Below, in pieces: positions 32,635-47,100 of a DNA stretch of 64,000 nucleotides (the first letter of the stretch is position 1; each line of letters opens with the position of its first letter). The notes beneath the pieces were generated by a model. The model made no database searches. It was not told where the DNA came from and saw nothing but the letters and a program-made list of their open reading frames with translations. The stretch lies in the NCBI GenBank assembly GCA_009746045.1, contig RPFO01000448.1, forward strand, positions 67,001 to 131,000, given 5' to 3'. This stretch comes from Mesostigma viride (lineage: Eukaryota; Streptophyta; Mesostigmatophyceae; Mesostigmatales; Mesostigmataceae). Both the position numbers and the translations under genes were made by a program.

Positions 32635-34848
32635 CTGGCAAGAGGCAGAGGCAGATGCAGAAAACCGGCGCATGCAAAATACGGCGAAATCCTTAACTGT
32701 GAGGATATACCACTGCCAGAGGTGGCTTGAGGAAAGTCCGAGGAAGTTCTCCCAAGGGCAGACCTCAGGGCACAAACTACCCTGCCAATTGTGTGCCAAT
32801 CTCCTTGAGCTGCAAGGAATTAATAATGACAATGTGTGGATGCAAGCGGGCTGTGACAATCCCCACATCCCTTCCCAACATCCTTCCTACGACGGTTATA
32901 CCGGGCGCGCTTGGGCGTGATGGGTACTGCATAGGAATCAGGAGTCAACAAGAACCCTGGAATTGGGGGCTGTTGCCAAACCAACTGGCCTGTGCCTGGC
33001 CATGCGGGCAGCTTCCCTCCCTACCCCTCACAGACACAAAGCCAGTCCGAAAATGCCTACAAGACAGGATCGACGCGACTAATCGACGCATCTACCGCAT
33101 CAAGTAGTTTGGCGTAGTTGGTCCATGCTAACGCCGACGAGGATGCCGTTAAAACATTTTTACTTCTATTAGGGTCACAGAGCGATGATCACCAGCTCCG
33201 GTAACAACGTGCCTTTCCGGATTATTGGCTGCTTTGCATGGCGCCCCCCTGTTCTCTTCTCCTTCCTTTGTAACGCCTTTTTCGCCAACGGTTGTTGAGG
33301 CATCTCGAGAATAACGACAATGTTGAGCACCTGAGGTGTAATGCGGGGGTAAAGCTATTTCAGCGACGTATAAATGGGGGGGAGCGGCGGGGGGGCAAAC
33401 TGCCCGAGTTTGTGGCAATTTCGAGTGGTAATCACGCTAATGACGGAGAGAGAAGAAAAACGTAAATTGGTCGGCGACCTCCGCGTGGTTCGGAAGCGGC
33501 TGGCAAGTGGCAACGGTCACCCTCCTGACTAATCAAACTAATGGACCAGGAGGAATAGACTGGGTACATCGGTCATCGAGCCGCTAGACTAGTAGACTAG
33601 GTAGGTAGACTACTACATACAGCCGCTTGGGTCTTCGGCGAGCCACCTGTGCTTCTGCTTCATGCTTGCACAGCTTTCTGCGCCACCGAAACCCTTCACT
33701 TCACTTTGCATCGGTTCTGAAATGAAAGTCCGCGCATATCGGCTATCGCTGATTAGGAGGCTAGTTAGTTATTAAGTTGTCAACGTCTTGTATTCCACGC
33801 CGCACATGGGCTGATGGGCAGCACCGCAGCAGAGTCGCTGATTAGGAGATACTAGCCGCTTTCGAATTATGTATCGAGGTTTTGAAACCCTTTGCGTGAT
33901 GTTTATCAAGAGTTTTAAAGGCTTTTCAGTTTACACGCTGCTTGCCTGATAAATACGCATCAGTTATTGGGCTCGTAGTCGTCAACCCTGACATCACGCA
34001 ACGATTCCGCGGCACTATCGTAATTCGTAGCTGGTTGCACACCCACATCAACTGACCGCGTTGCCACACACTGGCCAGCCAGTGCAGCCTCGCTTTTCTG
34101 CCCTGAGCTCCCATTGCAACAACTTTCCGCACTCTCGAGGTAAATCCCAGTGAAGCTAGGTGCTTCTGTGCTTTTGCTCCCTCTGGATTTTTCTTAAGAC
34201 GTGCAAAATTGCCGAATCGAGACTCCAAGCGTCGGCAATTTATCTGTCAATTTACCAGAGCCAACCCCCCCGGCATGTCATCTTGACCTTCATGTTAATG
34301 CCCTTTTAGTCGACGAATGAAATTGCGGGTGGAAATTAGCTGTATATTTATCTTGCCTAGAGCTTGCACCGCTGTCCATATATTGTCTCAAACGCATGTT
34401 GTAGCTCCGTCGAAATGGATGCGATTGGGAGGCGGAAATTCTGGCAATCTGCCATTTCTTGAGGCGAACATGATCTGTTAGAGCCCTTGTCCCAAGCCCT
34501 TCGGTCGCAAGGTCCATTGCAATGCGTACGACACTGCTGCGGACATTGAGCATGCGCATCCGGAAATAATGGGCTGAACACGGGAGTTTTTTGGTGTGGT
34601 GTCGAAAATAATTATTGTTACCTTGAGCGGAAATTTAGTTTTTCATTTTTTATGGAAAGCAGGAGGACCTCCACACGCACGTCGATCCGCCGCCGTGTTT
34701 CGGCTGCTATGATCTGCGTACTGCGGCTCCAGTGTTGACTAGAGCCTCCTTCGCATGCGAAGCTGGACGCATTCACCGTGGCGTTACCGGCCGTTGCCTC
34801 GGACCTCTGTAATGCCCTAGGGGTTACGGCGCTCATACGAAATTGACG
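32635..34848. other. Intergenic stretch upstream of the channel gene
   Basis: No confident feature. A - strand candidate, ATG near 34836 with a 48-nt GT-AG gap at 34621-34574 leading to a cysteine-rich CPQQCRTHCNGPC segment, would be divergent from the channel gene; support is weak. Short ACTAG/GTAGACTA repetition lies at 33580-33615. Confidence 0.35.
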
Positions 34849-37800
34849 ATGTGCGCTGCTGCAATTCACGGCCAGCTTGCTGCGAAGGCCTGGTTTGACT
34901 GTGGCTCAACCCCTCGGGATCAGCAGCCGGATGAAAGGAACCGGGTCCCTTTTAGGAAGGGTTTCGGATCTTCCCTCGTGTTCCGTACCTATCACCGGCG
35001 TGCGGCCCCTTTGCCGTCATTACGTCCCACTCCACCCTGCATCTGCCGTGTGCCCAAGGATGGCAATTTTGGCCTGCCAATGGGAGGCCGGGATCTACTC
35101 AGGAGGTTTCCGCGCCCTCCATTATGGACACGAGGGGCCGGAGGTGCACATGTGAGGCCACCTGAGACAAGCCATCCCATGTCCCTGCTGCACCGGCTCC
35201 ATGCCATTCCCAACCGCGTCGCCGCCGGCTTCCCCTTGCTCGGCTTCGGGCGCTGGCTGGCGAACAACCTGCTCGTCTTGCTGGCGTGTGGAGCTGCTGC
35301 GCTGCTGTGCCCTGCCCCCGTGCACGCTGTCATTGTCAATTCATCCGACCTGGGCCGCACCGCATCCAGCGCGTCCTGGCACCCCACCGGCACCGCCAGG
35401 GACCCCGGCCGTGGCGCATCGGCTCCAGGTGGGCCGGGCGTGCCGCGGGTCGATAGCGTGCCGCGGGACGTCACTTCGGGGCCGATCCCCCGGCTGGACC
35501 TGCTCACGGGCCGGCCCACCCAGGGTGGCCCAGGGCAAGCTACCGCCGGGGGCGAGTCTCTGGAAACGGAGCTGGACGTGGACCCTGCGGACGCGGAGGC
35601 GTCGTCGGAGCTGCGGCTGCTGCGTCTCATGAACGGCCAGGTGGCACAGGGGCTGAGCCTGGCGCAGCTGGTGCGGCTGTGGGAGCGCGCGAGCCTGGGT
35701 TTCTTGTACCGCATGGAGATGTTCTGGGAGCAGTTCCCCTCCTTCTACCTCTACTTTCTGTTCCTGCTGACGCTCTCGCTGTGCCTGCTGGGCGGGCTGA
35801 TCATCTACGGCGGCCGCATGGGCATCCTCATCAACGGCAAGCCGCGCGTGATACGCGACTTCCCCGACGCGGTCTGGAAAGCGTGGAGCTTCTTGTGCGG
35901 CGCGTATGTGATGGAGACGCAGTGGGGGCCGCGCCTGCTGGGGTTGGCGCTGTTCCTGGGGGGCGTAATGACCTTCTCGCTGCTTACCTCGTCGCTCTCC
36001 GTGCAGGTGCGCTGCGGCTGGCTATGGGTGCTGGTGCTAGTGGTGCCCAGGGGGTGACTGTGGTAACTATCAACCCTGCTACCAATAGAAGTAACACTAG
36101 TACTATAGTAGAAACACTAGTAGCACTACCACTGCCGCTGATGCCGCTATCACTACCGTCACCACGACTGCTAGTAGCTGGTAGTGCCACTGGCCCGAAT
36201 ATCCGCCAACTGGGTCCCTATGTGCTTTCATCCAAGCAGTCAGCCAACCAGCACTAACTGACTCACTCACTCACTCACTCACTCACTCACCCAACCAACC
36301 AACCAACCAACCAACCAACCAACCAACCAACCAACCAACCAACCAACCAACCAACCAACCAACCAACCAACCAACCAACCAACCAACCAACCAACCAACC
36401 AACCAACCAACCAACCAACCAACCAACCAACCAACCAACCAACCAACCAACCAACCAACCAACCAACCAACCACTCATAAACTCAGTTGTTCTTTTCTCT
36501 CATTTTGCCATTGCATCTCTACGTCTGCTGTCAACTCATATCATCCACCCCTTCCCTTCCTCCTGTCTCCCATCCCCTCCTCCCCTGAACTACCCGGTCT
36601 GCTAGATGAAAGCACGGCTGGAGGATGTGCGCATGGGACTGTACCCGGAGGTGACTGAGGTGGGCCACGTGGTCGTGGTGGGGGTTAACGAGCACCTGCT
36701 GCCGCTGCTCAAACAGCTGGACCACTCCTACGCCGCCAGGGGTGGAGGGCTCACAAGGCAGCCAGCGCCCGCATCCGCATCCTTGGTTAGTGACTCTTCC
36801 GTTTCATCTCGCTTTTTCGTGACGGAACCCATGTAGAGTCTCTTGCTGGCGTGATGAGTGATGCCCTGGCCGGCGCATGGAGTGATGGCCTGGCTGATGT
36901 GCTTAGTGATGGCCTGGATGGTTCTCATTCTCATACCTTACCTGCAGGCTTGTTTTGTAGTATGCTGGCGCTTGCGGACAGGCCCTCATGGGATGATGAT
37001 TGTGCTGAGACTGTGAGACATGAAGCGGGCCAGATTCGTAGTCAAGTGGTGGCATTCAAGCCCCCTGGCCTCCCGCAGCGGCATGTCCGCATAATTCTCT
37101 TTATCTTTGGCTTTTTCCCTACCTGATTTTTGTGTGGACAGACCATAAAGTCATCAGTTGAATCTATATTCGTCCAAGGCTCCCCCAGTTCCCTGCCTGG
37201 CTTCTTTTTTTTGGCTGCCCACTCATCCATTTCATGTATTAATATATAACCCCCAGCCCCCTCCACTCCACTCTCTACCGGCGTGACCTCGTGGGTCGGC
37301 CCCGCATGCCCTTCAGGGCGTTACCTCGGTGAGCAAGTCCGCCGCCGTGCCAGGTGGCCGCGTGCGGCTTGGCCGGCTGTCCCCTGCCGAGTGGCCCCTG
37401 CTGGGCCCGATCCTGCGGCCGAAGCAAACGGTGATCGTGCTCACCGACCGCGAGCGGTCGCAGGTAGAGGCCAAGATACGGCCCTTGTGCCGCCAGCTGC
37501 GCAACCTCAACGTGCTGGTGCGCACGGGGGACCTCAGCTCCAGGTAGGCGAGTAGGCATGGCGTCCGGATAGGCAGGTAAAGACCTCAGCTCCAGGTGGG
37601 CCAAGGAGTTTATACTAGTATATGGCAGTTAGGTAGGCAAAGTAAGGAACGTGTCCGTACTGTCAAGCAAGCAGCTGGCCAATAGCATCCAGGTAGCCGT
37701 TAAATGATTTCGTATATAGCACAGATATGCTATTCTATAATGCTTGTATAATTGGTGATGTCACCACATCATAGTAGTAACAACATTCCACCACCACCAA

Positions 37801-40800
37801 TACTTTACTACTACTACTACTACTGCTGCTACTACTGCTGCTGCTGCTACTACTACCACTACTACCACCATGAAAAGCTACTAGCCATGGGCAAAGTCGT
37901 GTCAGTCCATCTGTCAGCAAATGCTGGTGGAGTCATCGCCACCCCTTCGTGCTGCTGGGCCACACAGCACATACCCAGCCACCTCGCTGCACCCGCGCGC
38001 GCGCTGTCCCCCCTCCCTCGCTGCACCCACCATCCCTCCTCCCCTCGCTACCCCTGCGTGCGCGCCGTTCCCCCTTCCCTCGCTGCCCCCGCGCCAATTC
38101 AGTGATTCTGTAACACTTGTCTTATTAATATTGTGATCACATCTCAGTAGTAACAACACACCGCGTGCACGCGTCCACCTTCTTGTGCCCACAGCGTGTG
38201 TGTGACCAGGCACTTGGCTATTGCTTGCCACAGCTGCCGTCGGGCAGGACCTGTCAGCAGCATTCGAGGAATCTCGACAGAAACAGAGGGAAGCCTGCCA
38301 GTCATTAAGCATTCTTTTGACAGTGTGGGGCGGTTTCTACCTTGAATGAGCATCCTTGCGCATGCGTGGGACGGCTACTAAGCTTTCTTGCATGCATGAA
38401 AGTGGGAGGAATTCCTCTTTGTTTCGACCTCCTTTGTCCACATCCTTGCCACAAGCTCGTGTGCATTTTTTACCTCCATTTTGCCACATCCCTGCTGCTT
38501 GCCCCTGGCATACGTCCCAGGTGGAGCTACCGCCAGGCGGCTGTCTCCCACGCCCGCTGCCTCGTTGTGCTGGCGGATCGTGACGAGGAGAGTGAGGTGG
38601 ACGCAGAGGCCATCCTGCGTGTGCTGGCATTACGAAAGCTGGCCGAGGGCGAAGGCGGGCCCACGGTGGTCGTCCAGGTGCTGCGCAGCAACACGGCGCG
38701 CATCATTGAGGTACAAGCTCCGTACATACTCTGGGTTGGAATCATCAACAACTATTGATAGTGGACTACTATTACGGTTGATAGCGGACTATTACGGTTG
38801 ATAGGGGACTATTACGGTTGATAGGGGACTAATACGGTTGATAGGGGACTATTACGGTTGATAGGGGACTATTACGGTTGATAGGGGACTACTACGGTTG
38901 ATAGCGGACTGCTATTACGGTTTTGGTGGAGCTCGTGGCAACACTTCGTACGTGCCACCTTGGCAACCTTGGGTGCATGAAACGGTCTGTGAGGGTGGCA
39001 TCACCACAATGTCAGGTAGTGGCACGATCTTGTCATCGCGATGTACTAACAGGATGGTGGCTTTGCCATCATCCTCTTTAGCATCACGCCGACACTCGGT
39101 GCCCACTCTCTGGTTCACCGCCTGCTTGGGCCCACATGGGCAAGACCGTTCTGTCCTTGGCGCGGTGCCCCTGCAGGGTCTGGGCGGGCTCAGGCTGGGC
39201 GTGCTGGAGGACATGTCATCGCGCCTGCTCGTGCAGTGTGCGCGCCAGAAAGGGCTCGCCGCCGTGTACCACCAGCTGCTGGCAAACCCCAACACGTCCT
39301 TCTGCAGCCGGCACTACCCAGAGATGGCGGGCCTGCGCTACGGTGAGGGGCTGGCTGATCGTGGCGATTGGAACCGCTGTACTTGGTGGAACTACATCTA
39401 TAGCATTATACATACTACAGGAGTATTGATATAATCCGGGCAGCTGTTGATGTTATATGTCCAGCGCTGCTGCCGCTGTGGCTGAGCGGGACAAGTTTGC
39501 CTCCTACGGCAATGTGGGGCCGCACCGGGTCATCCCCTTTATCCTTGAGGAGTTCAGGGCCATGGGCCCCAAGACGGCGGAGTTTTTTCCCGAGTGCTGC
39601 CAGCGGCGGGAAGACCGCCTCGACCTCGAGGGTTAGACTGGCCCGTGGTCTGCCCGGACATGGTCCTCGTCTTGGCGGCAGCGCCTGTCCCTCGCCCTCA
39701 CTCGCACGGTGGCAGATGTGTTATTACGCCGCGTCCGGGCCGACTTTGTCGCGACCCAGGCGGTGTAGGTCACTTCCCCGACCTGGTGGGCTGGCACAGG
39801 TGTTGCTGCGTGTCGTAGTTTTGTGTTGTAGTTAGTTGGACCTTGTGCTGCCAGGCTTGATCCTGGCATGCCCGTGTCAGGTTCTTCTTTTCGGGATTTA
39901 ATTTTTTTATGTTACATGCCACTCTCACCTCCGAAATTTATCATTCTCAACGAATATATATAGATTGAATTAGTCATCCTGAGATGGCAGGCCTGCACTA
40001 CAGTTGGATACACTAGTTGGATATACTAGTTGGATATACTAACTAGTTGGATATACCAGTTGGATATACCAGTTGGATATACTAGTTGGATATACTAGGT
40101 GGATATACTAGTTGGATACACTAGTTGGATACACCAGTTGGATATACTAGTTGGATGTACTAGTTGGATACACTAGTTGAATAACTGGCCATATTGACTG
40201 CGACCGTCCTAGGTGTGGGACACAGTAAGTACTGTATAGTAAGATACCCTTTAATGGTAGGCCCTTGGGAATTAGATGACTGGAATTTTTCTGGGAACCA
40301 AGAATTATAGTTTTTGCATGGTATTAGGATTGCCCGGAGGTTTCCTGGGCACAGCTAAGGGAAGGAGAATATGGACCGGAATAAGTACAGTATGAGTCAC
40401 AGTATACCACGCCGCAAGCATGCTCTGCATTGTTGTGGCGATTTAGCAGCTGTCTCACGAAGGGCTCACGAGCAAGTTTTGATGGTGATGATGCCAAATC
40501 TCTGCCCACTTGGACAACCACTTGGCCTTCCCACCATGGTGGTTGGGTGGAGCCAATGAGCGTCTGAAAGGCTGTTGCCATGCTGTTGCCTTGCATTTTC
40601 AATGGCTTGTCTGCTCTACAGGCCACCACACCCTTTCGCTGCATTCTCTTTGGCTTCGCCTGCCACTAGAGACGCAAGGCACACACGAGCTCTATGCAGG
40701 AAACATTGTCCATGGTCCATGTGGACGCTGCAATTGGCGACAGGGCACTTACAGGGTCCAGGGACCAGTGGTTTCTGCGCACTGGTGCATACGCTCTCGT

Positions 40801-43800
40801 CAGGGGAGGGCTCCTTCAGTATAGTTCCCAACACTCGCAGTACCTGGTGCTCAGATAGTCCAATAGCCACGTTTCAAACATAGTTTTCTGACGTGATGTT
40901 TGAATTGACTGGTATCTTTTGTTTCTAAGAATCTGATTACCTACTACTTATTTGTTATCTGGTTACCTAGCTCTCGGAGATCCTGGCTCATACGCTTTTG
41001 GGGTTTTATTGGGATTGTCGGAACCTTGCACCCCCTCCTGTCCCTTGCACAGGCCAAATCCGTAAGGCGCTGCGCGAGGGGGTGCTTGTCGGCGTCATCA
41101 CGCCCCCACCCCCTCCGCTCCCTTTGCATGAGTCTGCCAAGGCCACAGATCCAGCGCTGCCCATCCAGTTCAATGTCCCCCACACGGGCAGCATGGCGGC
41201 GGCTGGCGTCAGCATGAGCGCCGATGCGAGCCCTGCGGTGGTGGCAGCAGCAGAAAGGCCTGTGACCATGGGGGCCGCACCGCGCGTGGGCGCCACCGCC
41301 AAGGGAGAAGCAAAGGGGCCCCTGATGGCTCATCCTAGCAGCTTGAGCGGCCACCTGAGCAAGCCGTCCACAGCCGGAGCTGCTGGGGGCGCGGCAGGCG
41401 GCGTCCACGCCAGCCACGCAGCGCGGGGCCACGGATCTGATGTGGGAGGTGTTGGGGCAAAAGCACCCGTATGTTCTTGGTGTCAGGCTTTGTTGTATTG
41501 CGGCAAAAGCAATGCTTTGTTCTTGGTGTCAGGCTTTGTTGTTTCGGTTTTTTCTTTTCCGGTCTGTTGTTTGTAATTTGCAGCCCAGGTGCGGTTATCA
41601 ATCATTCGGCTCTAGGTCTGATGTTTTGGGGGTTGTGGTGTGCAATATTGGGCGTATGTCCAGAATCTGTTGTAGTACCTTGGCATTATTATTTTTATTT
41701 ATTTTGTAGGGGGGGGGGGGTGCCTTGGTTTGGAATTGAACTTTCACTGTCCCCGTTTGTGTGTGCGTGCAGGCACCTGGGCTGGGCAGCGCCGGGGCCG
41801 CCAGCTTCTACCACGGTGTGGGGACGGTCACCTTCCAGCCGGCCGAGTCGCAGGTGATCCAGCCCACTGACCGGCTGCTGCTGCTGATGGGGCGGCACCA
41901 GTGGGACCGACTGCCCCCGTCGCTCTGGGAGCTGCGCCGCCAAGCGGACGAGGAGGCCCGGGCGCGGGCGCGCCAGAGCGCGTGGGATGCAGGGTCCCTG
42001 GCCGCGCGCGCCATGTTCCCCACCTACTGGCGCCGGTGGGTGCTGCCGGGGGTGGCCGAGTCCAGGGACCCCGTGGGGCGGGATCACGGGTCGATCCCAG
42101 CACATGGCGGCACATCGAGCGCGCTGGGGTTCGCCAACAACGTGCGCGATGGATCCCGGCGCAGCGCGGGGCGACCCGAGAAGGCTCCACGGCCATCAGC
42201 GGGGCTAGCAGACGCGCAGGGCCAGGTGGCGCGAGAGACCGATTGGGGCGCGGCACAGGACGCGATGGATGCGGGGGTGCGGCAGGCGGGGCCAGCTGGC
42301 GCCGGCGTGAAAGGGGAGGGTGGTGCCGTGGTGCCCCTGGGGTCCCTGGGGACCAACCCGGCTTCGGCGGCGGCACGGGTCGCCGCGGGCCAACCGGCAC
42401 ATCACAGCTTGAAGCGCATCAAGTCGGTCAAGCACGCCACCTGGAACACGCTGGACATGGTAAGTGCTTGCCTGCCTTTTTTTGTTTTTTCAGCCACATC
42501 AACCTCACTTCCGTGTACATTCCATTCACGCCTTGGTTTTGCTTAGGTTGTTTTCACGCCGTATCGCAGTTGACTGCATGGCAAACACTGCTCAAGGTTG
42601 GTTTCGCGCCGTATCGCAGTTGACTGCATGGCAAACACTGCTCAAGGTTGGGTTCGCGCCGTATCGCAGTTGACTGCATGGCAAACACTGCTCAAGGTTG
42701 GGTTCGCGCCGTATCGCAGTTGACTGCATGGCAAACACTGCTCAAGGTTGGGTTCGCGCCGTATCGCAGTTGACTGCATGGCAAACACTGCTCAAGGTTG
42801 GGTTCGCGCCGTATCGCAGTTGACTGCATGGCAAACACTGCTCAAAGTTGGGTTCGCGCCGTATCGCAGTTGACTGCATGGCAAACACTGCTCAAGGTTG
42901 GTTTCGCGCCGTATCGCAGTTGACTGCATGGCAAACACTGCTCAAGGTTGGTTTGGCGCCGTGTCGCAGTTGACTGCATGGCAAACACTAGTTACGGCTG
43001 CTGGCTGTACTAGCAAAACCCCAACTTATGGCGTGAATAGGCCATACTACCGGTTTGCGGCACTCTTGTGGATGCCGCTAGGAAGTTGAGGCAGCAGGTA
43101 AAATTGCCTCCGCACCTCTTAATGTGGCTCTTTTGATGAGTGGAAGTTAGTCAAGGGTGGAAGCCCCCGTCCAATAACGACTACTCATTAAAAGTGCATG
43201 CCCTACGTAACACACCGTGTTCGGTTAGCACTCAGCTGTGTGGTGCTTCATGACTATTGGACCTGCCGTGGGCTACATTGGCCACTAGATTTGCCAGTAA
43301 GGATGCGACGCATTGCAACCTCCTTTTGCTGGTGTCCATCAGGTCTTGTAGGAGTGGTGGTGAAACCATTACTTTCTTTCAGCGTTGTGTGGCATGGCCT
43401 ATTTTCTGGCTTCTCCTTTTCCTCGTCACTCCCGCACATTATGGCATGTATATTTCCCTGGTCCTAGTAGGGCGGTGCCTTGGCCTCATATTTCAGCATC
43501 TTGGCCTTCTAATGTTGCCATGACCCTCGGGGAACGCTTTGCGCTGCCTCGCTGCAGCTATTCCACAGGGCGTTAGTGTCATATATCATCCATCATCCAG
43601 TGATTGCACTCACGGGGAGCCGCTGTATGTGGTTGTAGGATTTGTAGAGCCTGTGAAGGTCTATAGAGATGCTGGTTTTGGAGGACGCAGGCGTGCTCTT
43701 CTGCGACAGGGGTTCCGCGCTGGCACAAAATGCGGTCTCACATCGCCCTGTCCACGAGTCCATTGCCCTTTGGTGCACTGTATTCACTGGCTGGGCTGTT

Positions 43801-44071
43801 TGTCTGCGACTCGCATTACCAACCATTGATTGCCGCGAAGGCATTTCCATGTTTTTAAGAACTGAATGTTTACCTATGCATCTGTTAAAATTTTCGTGGG
43901 TGACCTGTATTACCTGAGCAGCAGTGCCAGGCTTGATGGTACGATCTATCACGATTGCTTGTGCGTCATCATGTTTGTCTGGCCGTGATATGCGTTGCTA
44001 TCATGGATAATGCTAATGCTATGTTTGGATCATGCTTCTCTCCTTTTCAATTCGTCCCTCTCTCCCACACC

Positions 44072-44149
<78 letters not shown>

Positions 44150-47100
44150 CCCCTATCTCCGGCATACCCCCACCCTTCCCTCTTTTGCTTCCTCTCTATC
44201 CTCCCCCATCCTCCATCTCTTTCTTTCCTCCCCCAATCTTCCATTTCCCCGCCCTCCCCACCCACCTCTGCTCCCACCCCACACCCCCTTTGTCGGGCAT
44301 GGCCAGGACGACGGCGCAGCACCCCAGCCCGAGCGTTTCCTCATGTGCGGCTGGCGCGAGGGGGTGGCCGAGATGGCGTTCCAGTTGGACGCCAGCTGTC
44401 CCCCCGGCAGCGAGATGCTGGTTCTGAGCGAGCAGCCGGTGGATGCGCGCCAACGGGTCATGCGCGCGCGCCTTGGGAAGGCGCGCCTGCGCAACCTGCG
44501 GCTGCGGCACGTGCTCGGGTCGCCCACCAGCGGCTTCGACCTGCAGGTGAGCTGGTCATGCCCTTGGTGTTGGTGAAGGTCGGGGCCATGGGCTTTGAGG
44601 TGGCTGAGTTTTCTGTGAGGGCGGCCAGCGATGCAAGGGACCTGGAGGGCTAGAGTGCCTTGCGGTCGGCGTGAGCCTGGTCCTCCCACAGGTGGCAGCG
44701 TTTGTTCCTTGCTGTGACGGGGGCCATTGCAGGTTTGTTCTTCTGCTGAACCGGGCCGCCTCTCTCGCTATGGCAGGCTTGTTACGCTACTCTGGCTGTA
44801 CATGCTTGTTATGTATATGATGCGGGGGCCAGCTCTTTTGCTGTTCCCTTTGGTCGTGAGTAGGTGAATTTTTTGCTAGTGAATTTGAGTGTGCCGGTTC
44901 ATGGGTTATCTTATCTTGGGGTTTCACATTTCTAGTGTTATCCAGTTTCCCATCGGTTGTCTTTATCATTATTTTTACTATTATTATTATTATTATTTTG
45001 ATTATTGGCGTAAAGTTGTTATTATAGATTAGTATGCATGAGCCATGTGAGCAGAACCTTAAATCTGCCGCTGAGCTGCACGCTGTGGTGGAAGCCAGCC
45101 ATTAATCTCTTGAGATTATTTAACGAATTTTCGCTGTTTTCCCTAACACAACTGTGTGTGCCGGCAGGCGGCATTGGTGGACTGCATGGTCGAACGCGAG
45201 CCACTGCACCAGGGCTCGTCGTCCGAGCGGCGAGGCAGTTTGCATGCGGCCACCGCCGGGGGCTGGAGCCACCACCCAGTCAGCAGCGCGCGCAACATGG
45301 CGCCCGACCCTGCCAGGGTGGCGTGGGATCAGGACTGCCATGTGCAGGACGTGGCGGTGTCATCGGCGCGCGACTCGCTGCCGCTGGGCCCTTACAAGCT
45401 GACTGTGTTCGCGATACGTGAGGGAGGGTGGTACGGCTCGCGTGCCGACAAGCAGACACTCTTCTCGGTGCTCCAGGTGGACAATATCTGCAGGTGGGGG
45501 CCCAGGGGGGTGGGGCGTGGAAACGGGGGGGTGAGGGGGAAGGGGAAAGGGGGGAGGAGAGAGGCGGATTAGGGGGGGGGGGGGGGCAGAGGGCAGGGAG
45601 GGGGGCGAAGGCGCGGCAACGATGAGGACCAGACTGGGGTCTTGAAGGGCGAATGGGAGGAGAGAGGCGGGAGGAAAGAAGTGTGGGAGGAAGGGCACGG
45701 GAGTGTATGCTTGTTAGCTCAACTGAGGGCGGGGGAAAGGGTTGGCGTGCGTCAGGGGCAAGCGCGTCTGTGCTTACGTTTTGACATATCTTGAAAATTG
45801 ATCCACCCTGCCAGCCCCCTTGACCATGCATGTGACCTGCGCCAGGAGCAAGGGCATCTACGCGTACAACCTGGTGGCCGAGGTGGAGAACCGCAAGCTG
45901 GGGGAGGGGGTGGCGGAGGAGGTGTCCAATGTGACGTCGGTCAGCACGACGGACCTCATGGCACGCCTCACGGGTCAGGTGGTGGAGAACACAGAGAACA
46001 ACGCCGTGTGGGGGGAGCTGCTGAGCAAGGTGAGGGGTGGGTTAACCAGGGTGGGGGCCGCTGAGCAAGGCGAGGGGTCCATTAGCGGTGTCGAGGCTAG
46101 CTACTGAGCAAAGTGAGGGGCGTAATCAGCCATGTCGGGGGTAGCTGCTGAGCAAGGCGAGGGGTTTAATCTACCTTGGGGGGCCTAGTTGCTGAGGAAG
46201 GGCTGGTGTTAATTAGGCACATTGCGGGTGCATGAGTTGTAGTGCCAGTGGCAGCGTTGTAAACCCTGGATGCCCTATTCTACACCCTGTTGTCTCATTG
46301 GTGTTTGGGGCGGACGGAGTTAAGTTTGGTGGTAGTGGTGGTGTTCCTATAGTAGCATGAACCGCAATGCACCGCAAGTGAGGTGTGGTACTAGGTGCGC
46401 ATGGCGCAAATGCGCAAATGATATTTCCTGATGTTGGTAGGAGAGGGAATGCGGTGACGTTGGTGGGGAGGGGATTGCGACCTGGGCAAATACACACACA
46501 TACGGGGACAGGATGGGTGCGTGGGGTGTGGGTGGGAAGGAAATGGGGTTCATGATGGGGGGGGCAGAGGGGCAAAGGTGGGTTAGGATGCGAGAGCACG
46601 GGAAAGAGGGAGAAATAAGGGAGAAATAAGGGAGAAATAAGGGAGAGGAGGGAGGGCAGGGGAATTCTTATATGAGAAGTTGAGAACCTTCAAGTTTGCA
46701 TCCACCGCTGTATAAAGCAAGCTTTACAACTCAATTTTCACTGTGTTCCGCCTCGTGCTTTATTTTGAATTATTGTACGAATAGAGGCATTTGCTCTACG
46801 GTAACGGCACCAACACTCCCCTGATTTACTTGCGATCCTGTCGCGAGCACATTCGATGCTTTGGTTTTCCTGCATGGCCCGGCCCCCGTCGATTCTCTCC
46901 AAGTGTGCACCATGGACCCTAAAGGACGCACCTACAACCCTGAAAACCCTTGCGCGACTCGAACCTCTGACTTGTATGCTCAAAGGATTGAAAACTAACT
47001 TTTCTTCCTGATATTTAAACTGTTGCCTTATTGCACTCCTCTTTGCAGCATGGCTTTGAGATTGGGATCCGGGACGTCGGCGTGTACATGGACCCATTCA

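Noticed and set aside
34574-34836. Divergent - strand gene start with a cysteine-rich segment
   Set aside because: It rests on one 48-nt intron, far shorter than the others here, and no downstream chain could be built.
36279-36478. Three overlapping Gly/Trp/Leu/Val frames
   Set aside because: Translations of the CCAA array.
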